A stretch of 6,199 nucleotides of DNA, from the NCBI GenBank assembly GCA_030682755.1, contig JAUXNR010000897.1:1-6199 (forward strand), read 5' to 3'. Made by a program: the position numbers and the translations under genes. Source of the DNA: Flavobacterium sp. GTDB taxonomy: Bacteria; Bacteroidota; Bacteroidia; Flavobacteriales; Flavobacteriaceae. The notes below the pieces were generated by a model. It was not told where the DNA came from. It searched no databases and was given only the letters and a program-made list of their open reading frames with translations. The first letter of the stretch is position 1. Every line of letters starts with the position of its first letter. Positions 1 to 6,108 of this stretch are shown here, piece by piece.

Positions 1-203
1 GCAGTATCGATAAGTTTAGATTTACCTGTATAAAATGGGTGAGATGTTCTTGAGATCTCCATTTTAAACACCGGATATTCAACTCCTTCGTGTGTAATTG
101 TCTCTTTTGTTTCAACAGTAGATTTAGTGATAAAAACATCTTCATTAGACATGTCTTTAAATGCAACTAATCTGTAATTTTCTGGGTGAATTCCTTTTTT
201 CAT
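1..203 (-). CDS. rpmE2: 50S ribosomal protein L31 type B, 3' end missing
   Basis: Structural protein of the large ribosomal subunit, sitting at the bridge to the small subunit. Reading the minus strand from the ATG at 203-201 gives 67 complete codons without a stop, beginning [19 protein letters not shown] and ending near [17 protein letters not shown]. The opening KGIHPxNYR and the [13 protein letters not shown] segment are hallmarks of type B L31. No cysteine appears in the visible part, so this is the zinc-independent (C-minus) form. Type B proteins are usually about 80-90 residues, so roughly 15-20 C-terminal residues lie beyond position 1. The start is fixed by the conserved N-terminus; upstream is AT-rich with no Shine-Dalgarno, as usual in Bacteroidota. 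The gene is transcribed divergently from the DUF4199 gene. Identification is by recalled family sequence and is firm despite truncation. Confidence 0.95.
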   Translation of the reverse strand, partial: MKKGIHPENYRLVAFKDMSNEDVFITKSTVETKETITHEGVEYPVFKMEISRTSHPFYTGKSKLIDT

Positions 204-302
204 TTTTCTAAATTATTTTTTTGTTATGAGGCAGCTGTTCTGATGCTTTTAATTAAAAAGGTATAAACTGGCTACAACTTTTAAATCTTCATTTTTTTAT
301 TG
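204..302 (-). promoter_or_regulatory. Long 5' leader of rpmE2, possible regulatory leader
   Basis: If the promoter at 308-337 is used, about 100 nt of untranslated RNA precede the L31 start codon, long for a phylum where ribosome binding does not rely on Shine-Dalgarno. The leader can form one weak AU-rich stem (plus 253-260 with 278-284, one bulged base, 17-nt loop). L31 genes of other phyla are known to carry autoregulatory leaders, but I do not recognise any described motif here. No open reading frame of useful size is present. Treat as a candidate only. Confidence 0.25.
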
Positions 303-307
303 AGGTG

Positions 308-337
308 CAAATTTAAATATATTTCAAGAACTGACAA
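308..337 (-). promoter_or_regulatory. Bacteroidota-type promoter for rpmE2
   Basis: On the minus strand, TAAATTTG (plus positions 315-308) matches the Bacteroidota -7 consensus TAnnTTTG exactly. A TTG (337-335) lies 19 bp upstream of it, within the spacing known for the -33 element of flavobacterial promoters. Transcription would start near plus position 302, leaving a leader of about 100 nt before the rpmE2 ATG. The match is seen in sequence; activity is inferred. Confidence 0.7.
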
Positions 338-409
338 TAACTTTTTTGAATTATTTTTTCCAAAGACGAATTAATTTACAAAATGTAACAATTAATGAAT
401 TACAACTAC

Positions 410-417
410 TAATTTTG
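410..417 (+). promoter_or_regulatory. Putative -7 element for the DUF4199-glycosyltransferase operon
   Basis: TAATTTTG matches the TAnnTTTG consensus and lies 23 bp before the ATG at 441, so a transcript would start about 18 nt upstream of the gene. No TTG is found at the expected 17-23 bp upstream; the sequence there is TGTAAC-like, so the -33 half is weak and the promoter may be modest or need an activator. Confidence 0.5.
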
Positions 418-440
418 GAATAACCTAAACTTAAAAAAAC

Positions 441-953
441 ATGGAAACACAAAAACAATCAATCAAAAGTTTAATTTTTACCTACGGATCAATTTTAGCT
501 TTACTGTCAATTCTTGTAGCTGTTGTAAAATATGTGATGGGAAGACATCTTGAAAACAGTGCCATAGACAGCATTTTAGGCCTTATTCTTTTAATTGTAT
601 TAGTTGTTTATCCTATTCTTCAATACAAAAAACAAAACCATGGAAGAATAAGTTTGAGCGAATCTCTAAAAATTGGCATGGGAGTGGCTGCTGTTGCTGC
701 TGTGTTTTCTGTAATTTATTTTATCATTTTTGCGAACTATATTGAACCAAATTTTGTAGATGATGTATTAAATGCTGAATTATCCAAACAAATTAAAGCC
801 AACCCTAGCATGTCGTCAGAAGATTTAGCAAAAGGAATGGAAATGGGAAGAGGATTTGTTCTCCCTATGTTATATGGTGGAATTATTGTAGTTAATTTAT
901 TTTTAGGTTTTCTAACTTCATTAATCACAGGATTAGCAATTAAAAAAGACTAA
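441..953 (+). CDS. DUF4199 family membrane protein
   Basis: Integral inner-membrane protein of 170 residues whose biochemical function is unknown. Four hydrophobic segments are visible at about residues 11-32, 42-61, 77-98 and 140-166. A polar stretch of about 40 residues (99-139) separates helices 3 and 4 and includes NPSMSSEDLAKGMEMGRG. This four-helix layout, with a charged insert before the last helix and a short lysine-rich end (IKKD), fits the DUF4199 family, which is common in Bacteroidota. There is no cleavable signal peptide; the first helix is an anchor. The ATG at 441 follows a -7 element by 23 bp and no better start exists. The glycosyltransferase gene starts 47 bp downstream. DUF4199 genes often sit next to glycosyltransferases in flavobacteria as far as I recall, so a helper role for that enzyme is possible but unproven. 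Confidence 0.85.
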   Translation: METQKQSIKSLIFTYGSILALLSILVAVVKYVMGRHLENSAIDSILGLILLIVLVVYPILQYKKQNHGRISLSESLKIGMGVAAVAAVFSVIYFIIFANYIEPNFVDDVLNAELSKQIKANPSMSSEDLAKGMEMGRGFVLPMLYGGIIVVNLFLGFLTSLITGLAIKKD

Positions 954-970
954 AATTGAATTGTTCTTTG

Positions 971-978
971 TATTTTTG
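971..978 (+). promoter_or_regulatory. Possible internal -7 element before the glycosyltransferase
   Basis: TATTTTTG fits TAnnTTTG and lies 22 bp before the ATG at 1001. The nearest TTG triplets upstream (956-958 and 961-963) are only 12 and 7 bp away, too close for a standard -33 element. It could be a weak secondary promoter inside the gene cluster, or chance in T-rich DNA. Confidence 0.3.
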
Positions 979-1000
979 AACGCTACATAGACATTCAAAA

Positions 1001-1960
1001 ATGGACATATCCGTTGTTATACCACTTCTCAACGAAGAAGAATCAATAACTGAACTACAAACCTGGATAGAAAAGGTATTGTCAGCTCATAATTTTTCAT
1101 ATGAAATTATTTTTATTGATGATGGCAGCACAGACAATTCATGGTCTATAATAGAATCATTATCTAAACAAAATTCAAATATAAAAGCCATCCGCTTTCT
1201 GAAAAACTTTGGAAAGTCACAAGCTCTTCATGCCGGATTTGCTAAAGCTCAAGGCGATGTTGTAATCACTATGGATGCAGATTTGCAAGACAATCCGGAG
1301 GAAATTCCAGAACTTTTTGATTTGATTACAACTCAAAACTTCGATTTGGTTTCGGGTTGGAAGAAAAAAAGATATGACTCCATTGTTTCTAAAAACTTAC
1401 CATCTAAATTATTCAATTGGGCTGCACGAAAAACTTCCGGAGTGCAATTAAATGATTTTAATTGTGGTTTAAAAGCCTATAAAAACATAGTAGTCAAGAA
1501 TATTGTGGTTTCGGGTGAAATGCATCGTTACATTCCCGTTTTAGCAAAAAATGCCGGTTTTTCTAAAATTGGCGAAAAAGTAGTAAAACACCAAGCTCGA
1601 AAATATGGCGAAACCAAATTCGGTATGGAACGTTTTATCAATGGCTTTCTGGATTTAATCACCATTTGGTTTTTATCCCGATTCGGAAAAAGACCCATGC
1701 ACCTTTTTGGAGCTTGGGGCGTTTTGATGTTTCTCATCGGATTTTCAACTGCTGGCTACATCGGAATTTTAAAATTATACCGCCTGTACAATGATTTACC
1801 TTATAATTTGGTGACAGAAAATCCGTATTTCTTCATATCTTTAACCACCATGATAATCGGGACACAATTATTTTTAGCCGGATTTTTGGGTGAAATCATT
1901 TTAAGAAACAAAGAATCAAATGAAAATTATAAAATTTCAAAAACACTAAACATGAATTAA
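1001..1960 (+). CDS. GT2 family polyprenyl-phosphate glycosyltransferase (DPM1/GtrB-like)
   Basis: Membrane-anchored inverting GT-A glycosyltransferase of 319 residues. It probably transfers a hexose from a nucleotide sugar onto polyprenyl phosphate at the cytoplasmic face. The N-terminus MDISVVIPLLNEEESI is the standard GT2 opening. Nucleotide-binding IDDGSTDNS lies at residues 39-47, the metal-binding DAD at 92-94 within TMDADLQDNPEE, the NCGLKAY segment at 154-160, and the basic KYGETKFG motif at 201-208, all typical of the DPM/DPG synthase group. Two C-terminal membrane helices (about 232-256 and 273-300) end in a short polar tail, the topology of GtrB/YfdH/ArnC-like enzymes. Length is normal and all catalytic motifs are intact. 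The sugar and the acceptor cannot be read from sequence. It follows the DUF4199 gene by 47 bp; the ORF6N gene starts 39 bp after its stop. Confidence 0.92.
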   Translation: MDISVVIPLLNEEESITELQTWIEKVLSAHNFSYEIIFIDDGSTDNSWSIIESLSKQNSNIKAIRFLKNFGKSQALHAGFAKAQGDVVITMDADLQDNPEEIPELFDLITTQNFDLVSGWKKKRYDSIVSKNLPSKLFNWAARKTSGVQLNDFNCGLKAYKNIVVKNIVVSGEMHRYIPVLAKNAGFSKIGEKVVKHQARKYGETKFGMERFINGFLDLITIWFLSRFGKRPMHLFGAWGVLMFLIGFSTAGYIGILKLYRLYNDLPYNLVTENPYFFISLTTMIIGTQLFLAGFLGEIILRNKESNENYKISKTLNMN

Positions 1961-1999
1961 AAAATCAAAGCCATTTAAAATTAATTAAACGCCAAAATC

Positions 2000-2488
2000 A
2001 TGAAATTAGAAATTATTCAACAACAAATCATCGAGTTAAGAGGACAAAAAGTAATGCTCGATTTTCATTTAGCCAATTTGTATGAAATCGAAACTAAAGT
2101 TCTAAAACAAGCTGTAAAAAGAAATATAAATCGTTTTCCAAATGATTTTATGTTTGAACTTACTAAAGAAGAGTTTGAAAATTTGAGGTCACAATTTGTG
2201 ACCTCAAAAAGAGGAGGTATAAGATACATGCCTTTTGCTTTTACTGAACAAGGAGTTGCCATGCTTTCTAGTGTTTTGAATTCGGAAAAAGCAATCGCCA
2301 TCAACATTGCCATTATGAGAACATTTGTTTCCCTACGGCAATTTGCATTGAATTACAAAGAATTAAATGATAAAATAACCGAAATTGAAAAGCAATTTCC
2401 AGATATCTATAAAATTTTAAACTTTTTAATGGATAAAGAAAATTCAACTTCATCAAAAGAACGAAATAAAATAGGATACAAAAAATAA
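2000..2488 (+). CDS. ORF6N-domain DNA-binding protein
   Basis: A 162-residue protein carrying an ORF6N domain over about residues 8-112, related to phage antirepressor-type (KilA-N/Bro-like) DNA-binding domains. Visible family hallmarks are RGQKVMLDFHLANLYE (14-29), LKQAVKRNINRFPNDFMFEL (35-54), LRSQFVTSKRGG (62-73), then a tyrosine-rich turn and FTEQGVAMLSSVLNS (81-95). The C-terminal part (about 118-147) is a short amphipathic helix, ELNDKITEIEKQF and onwards, of the kind thought to mediate oligomerisation, ending in a lysine-rich polar tail. The protein is near the short end for the family but appears complete. It is known from many Bacteroidota chromosomes and prophages, with no settled cellular role. 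It lies 39 bp after the glycosyltransferase and 5 bp before the mutase, so it is probably co-transcribed. No integrase, other phage gene or IS end accompanies it. A perfect palindrome lies inside the gene at 2182-2208. Confidence 0.92.
   Translation: MKLEIIQQQIIELRGQKVMLDFHLANLYEIETKVLKQAVKRNINRFPNDFMFELTKEEFENLRSQFVTSKRGGIRYMPFAFTEQGVAMLSSVLNSEKAIAINIAIMRTFVSLRQFALNYKELNDKITEIEKQFPDIYKILNFLMDKENSTSSKERNKIGYKK
2182..2208. repeat. Perfect 13-bp inverted repeat inside the ORF6N gene
   Basis: Left arm TTTGAGGTCACAA (2182-2194), single central T (2195), right arm TTGTGACCTCAAA (2196-2208): all 13 pairs match. It overlaps codons 61-70, encoding the NLRSQFVTSK core of the domain. As RNA it could form a 12-bp stem with a 3-nt loop. 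It is not followed by a T-run on either strand in the manner of a terminator. The symmetry suits a dimeric protein's binding site, with the ORF6N protein itself as an obvious candidate, but that is inference. Confidence 0.9.
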
Positions 2489-2493
2489 GAATT

Positions 2494-4221
2494 ATGCACA
2501 TCCCTGAAAATATCTTAACGAAAGTAAACGAATGGTTAACGCCAGTTTTTGATAATGAAACGCACAAAATAATTGAAGAAATGATGACTTCTTCTCCAAA
2601 AGAATTAGAAGAAAGTTTCTACAAAAACCTTGAATTCGGAACCGGTGGAATGCGTGGAATCATGGGCGTTGGAACCAACAGAATTAACAAATATACGCTT
2701 GGAAAAAACACACAAGGTCTTTCGGATTATATTCTAAAATCCTTTCCAAACGAACAAACAAAAGTGGTGATTGCTTATGATTGTCGTCATAACAGCGATA
2801 CATTGGCCAAAGTGGTTGCCGATGTTTTTTCGGCCAACGGAATTAAAGTGTATTTATTTTCAGCTTTACGACCTACGCCAATTTTATCGTTTGCTTTAAA
2901 ATATTTAAACTGTCACGCAGGAATTGTTTTAACCGCATCACACAATCCGCCGGAATACAACGGATACAAAGTATATTGGCAAGATGGCGGACAATTAGTG
3001 CCACCACAAGACGAAGAAATCATCAAATTAATTGAAGAACTAAAATACAGCGAAATCAAGTTTTCAGCCAATGAAGATTTAATTGAATACATTGATACGG
3101 AAGTGGATCAAGCTTTCATCAAATCATCTATCGAAAATGCTAGTTTTAATACACCAAAACAAGCGAAAGTAGACTTAAAAATTGTTTTCACATCAATTCA
3201 TGGAACTTCAATCACATTACTTCCCGAAACATTAGCAAAAGCTGGTTATACGGATGTAAATGTCGTGAAAGAACAAGAAGTTCCAGATGGAAATTTTCCT
3301 ACGGTAAAATCACCTAATCCCGAAGAACCGGAAGCATTATTGATGGCAACCAATTTAGCCGATAAAATCAATGCCGATATCGTTATTGGAACTGATCCGG
3401 ATGGTGACCGATTGGGAGTTGCGGTGAGAAATCTCGAAGGAAAATTAATCCTTTTAAATGGTAACCAAACCATGGTCATCATGACGGCATTTTTATTGGA
3501 ACAATGGAAAAGAGCTGGAAAATTAACCGGAAAAGAATTTATTGGTTCAACGATTGTATCCACTCCAATGATGACAGAAATTGCCTCAGGTTATGGCGTA
3601 GAATGTAAAGTGGGCTTAACCGGTTTTAAATGGATTGCCAAAATGATTAAAGATTTTCCCAACCAAAAATTCATTGGTGGTGGCGAAGAAAGTTTTGGTT
3701 ATATGGTAGGCGATGCTGTTCGCGACAAAGACGCAATAGCCGCTACCCTTCTCGTTTGCGAAGTGGCCGCTCAAGCAAAAGCTGCCGGAAGCACGTTGTA
3801 TCAAGAACTTTTAAATTTGTATGTTGATTTTGGATTTTATAAAGAATATTTAATTTCATTAACCAAAAAAGGAATTGAAGGTGCCAATGAAATCAAACAA
3901 ATGATGATTGATTTACGCGAAAATCCGTTGAAAGAGATTAATAATCAACGGGTGGTTTGTGTGGAGGATTATCAAAATTCGACTGTTTTGAATTTATTTA
4001 CCAACGAAATTGAACCTTTACACCTTCCAAAATCAGATGTATTGATTTATTATTTGGAAGACGGAACCAAAATTTGTGCCCGCCCAAGTGGAACAGAACC
4101 AAAAATTAAATTCTATTTTAGTGTGAATGAACCGTTAGATTCCATTGAAAATTTCAAAAAAGTGGAAGCTGATTTAGATCAAAAAATTAAAAACATTGTA
4201 GCAGAAATGCAACTTACATAA
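2494..4221 (+). CDS. Phospho-sugar mutase (phosphoglucomutase/phosphomannomutase, PGM2-like)
   Basis: Cytoplasmic alpha-D-phosphohexomutase of 575 residues that interconverts sugar 6- or 5-phosphates and sugar 1-phosphates through a phosphoserine enzyme. All four active-site signatures are present: TASHNPPEYNGYK (147-159) with catalytic Ser149; the metal loop DPDGDR (301-306) with Asp301, Asp303 and Asp305; the sugar-binding GGGEESFGYM (395-404); and the phosphate-binding RPSGTEPKIKFYF (530-542). The FGTGGMRGIMGVG segment (48-60) and the length of 570-600 residues place it with long PgcA/PGM2-type enzymes rather than the 450-residue PMM/GlmM group. Substrate could be glucose, mannose or pentose phosphates; sequence alone does not decide. 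The start at 2494 gives the usual IPxNIL-KVNEWL opening and lies 5 bp after the ORF6N stop. The exporter gene begins at the base after its stop codon, suggesting translational coupling. Confidence 0.95.
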   Translation: MHIPENILTKVNEWLTPVFDNETHKIIEEMMTSSPKELEESFYKNLEFGTGGMRGIMGVGTNRINKYTLGKNTQGLSDYILKSFPNEQTKVVIAYDCRHNSDTLAKVVADVFSANGIKVYLFSALRPTPILSFALKYLNCHAGIVLTASHNPPEYNGYKVYWQDGGQLVPPQDEEIIKLIEELKYSEIKFSANEDLIEYIDTEVDQAFIKSSIENASFNTPKQAKVDLKIVFTSIHGTSITLLPETLAKAGYTDVNVVKEQEVPDGNFPTVKSPNPEEPEALLMATNLADKINADIVIGTDPDGDRLGVAVRNLEGKLILLNGNQTMVIMTAFLLEQWKRAGKLTGKEFIGSTIVSTPMMTEIASGYGVECKVGLTGFKWIAKMIKDFPNQKFIGGGEESFGYMVGDAVRDKDAIAATLLVCEVAAQAKAAGSTLYQELLNLYVDFGFYKEYLISLTKKGIEGANEIKQMMIDLRENPLKEINNQRVVCVEDYQNSTVLNLFTNEIEPLHLPKSDVLIYYLEDGTKICARPSGTEPKIKFYFSVNEPLDSIENFKKVEADLDQKIKNIVAEMQLT

Positions 4222-6048
4222 ATGAATTATTTCAAAAAAATATTTCGCTTTGCGAAACCCTATAAAAAATATGCCTACCTGAATATTTTCTTTAATATTC
4301 TTTATGCTTTATTTAGTGCTTTGTCTTTTGTGGCTTTAATGCCAATGATGAGTGTTTTATTCAAAGAAGGCGGCAAAATGTATTGCAAACCACAATACCA
4401 GGGACTTTTCAAAATTGGAGATTATTTTGAAAATTACATGGCATATTTCATTACAATTTCTAACGAAAAAAATGGAGCTCATTATACGCTATCGATAATG
4501 ATTCTGATAATCATTTCCATGTTTTTATTAAAAAACATGTTTAATTATTGGGCAATGTATTTTATAACATATTTGAGAAATGGTGTTTTGAAAGACATTA
4601 GAAATGCGATGTATCAAAAAACAATGGATTTGCCTTTGGCTTACTATTCTGAAAAGCGAAAAGGAGACATGATGGCAAGAATATCATCGGATGTTTTAGA
4701 AATTCAACACTCTTTTTTATCCATTCTTGAATTGATTGTGAGAGAACCGTTGACCATTCTTTTTACTATCATTACGATGTTTACAATTAGTGTAAAATTG
4801 ACAATTTTTGTATTTATTTTTATTCCTATTTCGGGATTTATTATTTCCAGAGTGGGAAAATCATTAAAGAAAAAATCAGATAGAGCTCAAAAAGAACAAG
4901 GTCTTTTTCTATCAATTGTTGATGAAACTTTGAGCGGATTAAAGGTAATTAAAGGGTTTAACTCAGAATCGTATTTCTTTAAAAAGTTTCAAACCTCAAC
5001 AGAACGTTTTTATCACATGTCTAATTCAATTTTACACCGCCAAAACTTATCTTCACCAATGAGTGAGTTCTTAGGCATATTGGTGATTGGCGTTTTATTA
5101 TTATATGGTGGTAGCATGGTTTTGGTTGACAAAACGTTGACCGGAGCCGCTTTTATAGTTTACATGGGACTGGCTTATAACATTCTTACTCCAGCAAAAG
5201 CAATTTCTAAAGCATCTTATGGTGTAAAAAAAGGAGATGCCGCAGCAGAAAGAGTTTTAGCTGTTTTGGAAGAAGAAAATCCGATAACAAGCAAACAAGG
5301 CTCGGTTATAAAAAACACCTTTGAATCTACTATCTCCATAGAAAATATCAACTTTAGATATGAAGATGAAAACGTATTGAAAAACTTTTCGTTGACCGTC
5401 CCTAAAGGTAAAACCGTTGCCCTAGTGGGTCAATCAGGAAGTGGAAAAAGCACTATCGCCAATTTGTTAACTCGTTTTTATGATGTAAACGAAGGAAGTA
5501 TTAAAATTGACGGTACAGATATCAGGGATTTCAATTTAAAATCTTTACGTGGTTTGATGGGATTGGTTACTCAAGATTCTATCTTATTTAACGACACCAT
5601 CAAAAACAATATTCTCTTAGGAAAGCAAAATGCTACGGATGATGAAATCATTGAAGCGTTAAAAATTGCCAATGCCTATGAGTTCGTTAAAGATTTACCA
5701 AATGGAATAGAAACCAACATTGGAGATTCCGGCGGGAAATTATCAGGTGGTCAAAAACAGCGACTTTCGATTGCTCGTGCTGTTTTGAAAAATCCTCCAA
5801 TAATGATTTTGGATGAAGGGACTTCTGCTTTGGATACCGAAAGTGAAAAAATTGTTCAGATTGAATTAGAGAAGTTGATGCAAAACAGAACTTCAATCGT
5901 AATTGCTCACCGACTTTCAACCATTCAAAAAGCGGATGTAATTGTAGTAATGCAGAAAGGTGAAATTGTTGAACAAGGTACGCATGATGAGTTATTAGCC
6001 AAAAACGGAATGTATACTAAGTTAGTGATGATGCAGTCGTTTGAATAG
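4222..6048 (+). CDS. ABC transporter half transporter, MsbA-like type IV exporter (TMD-NBD fusion)
   Basis: Inner-membrane exporter of 608 residues that would work as a homodimer or paired half transporter; the family includes lipid A and glycolipid flippases and drug exporters. The membrane domain (about 1-330) shows six hydrophobic segments, near 20-46, 88-116, 163-188, 190-210, 278-300 and 303-324. The nucleotide-binding domain (about 368-605) is complete: aromatic A-loop Tyr380, Walker A GQSGSGKST (403-411), Q-loop Gln451, signature LSGGQ (507-511), Walker B IMILD with catalytic Glu532, D-loop SALD (535-538) and switch His563. The usual DEATSALD reads DEGTSALD, a mild change. The first periplasmic loop (about 47-87) is longer than in E. 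coli MsbA and contains a lone cysteine (55). The ATG abuts the mutase stop (TAAATG). Substrate is not determinable; a lipid or glycolipid is favoured by context. Confidence 0.93.
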   Translation: MNYFKKIFRFAKPYKKYAYLNIFFNILYALFSALSFVALMPMMSVLFKEGGKMYCKPQYQGLFKIGDYFENYMAYFITISNEKNGAHYTLSIMILIIISMFLLKNMFNYWAMYFITYLRNGVLKDIRNAMYQKTMDLPLAYYSEKRKGDMMARISSDVLEIQHSFLSILELIVREPLTILFTIITMFTISVKLTIFVFIFIPISGFIISRVGKSLKKKSDRAQKEQGLFLSIVDETLSGLKVIKGFNSESYFFKKFQTSTERFYHMSNSILHRQNLSSPMSEFLGILVIGVLLLYGGSMVLVDKTLTGAAFIVYMGLAYNILTPAKAISKASYGVKKGDAAAERVLAVLEEENPITSKQGSVIKNTFESTISIENINFRYEDENVLKNFSLTVPKGKTVALVGQSGSGKSTIANLLTRFYDVNEGSIKIDGTDIRDFNLKSLRGLMGLVTQDSILFNDTIKNNILLGKQNATDDEIIEALKIANAYEFVKDLPNGIETNIGDSGGKLSGGQKQRLSIARAVLKNPPIMILDEGTSALDTESEKIVQIELEKLMQNRTSIVIAHRLSTIQKADVIVVMQKGEIVEQGTHDELLAKNGMYTKLVMMQSFE

Positions 6049-6054
6049 TTTTAA

Positions 6055-6082
6055 AGTTACGAGTTGCAGGTTGCGGGTTATA
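6055..6082. repeat. Four degenerate heptamer repeats, consensus RGTTRCR
   Basis: Immediately after the exporter gene, four consecutive 7-mers read AGTTACG, AGTTGCA, GGTTGCG and GGTTATA (the last one decayed at its end). The block fills about half of the 60-bp spacer before the next gene. It is more G-rich than its AT-rich surroundings. I recall heptameric GTTGC/GTTAC strings as common in flavobacterial intergenic DNA, but function is unknown. It is not a convincing terminator hairpin. Confidence 0.6.
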
Positions 6083-6108
6083 AATTAATAAACTTAACAA
6101 ATAAGATA

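Noticed and set aside
281..292. Three-codon upstream ORF (ATG AAG ATT TAA) in the rpmE2 leader
   Set aside because: Too short to distinguish from chance in AT-rich sequence, and no conserved context is visible.
2149..2156. TATGTTTG inside the ORF6N gene as an internal promoter
   Set aside because: Matches TAnnTTTG but lies in conserved coding sequence and has no TTG at a suitable upstream distance.
2182..2208. Intrinsic terminator or CRP-type operator at the palindrome
   Set aside because: No U-run follows the stem on either strand in the right position, and it lies mid-gene. The half-sites read TCACA then TGTGA, the reverse order of a CRP site (TGTGA-N6-TCACA), and the spacing is wrong.
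2000..2494. ORF6N gene plus a neighbour as a toxin-antitoxin pair or prophage remnant
   Set aside because: There is no second small gene beside it, and both neighbours are full-length housekeeping-type enzymes. No other phage gene is visible.
2313..2567. Minus-strand open frame bridging the ORF6N-mutase junction, with hydrophobic stretches
   Set aside because: Hydrophobicity comes from reading A-rich lysine/glutamate codons on the opposite strand as T-rich phenylalanine/leucine codons. It overlaps two well-supported genes and has no promoter-like sequence that I can see.
3246..3563. Minus-strand open frame of 105 codons inside the mutase gene
   Set aside because: It lies wholly opposite a highly conserved coding region containing the metal-binding loop, and its translation resembles no family I know. 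The other minus-strand frames opposite the plus-strand genes are rejected for the same reason.
5812..5835. DEGTSALD in place of DEATSALD as a sign of an inactive ATPase
   Set aside because: The catalytic glutamate, Walker A lysine, signature and switch histidine are all intact; Ala to Gly after the glutamate is conservative.
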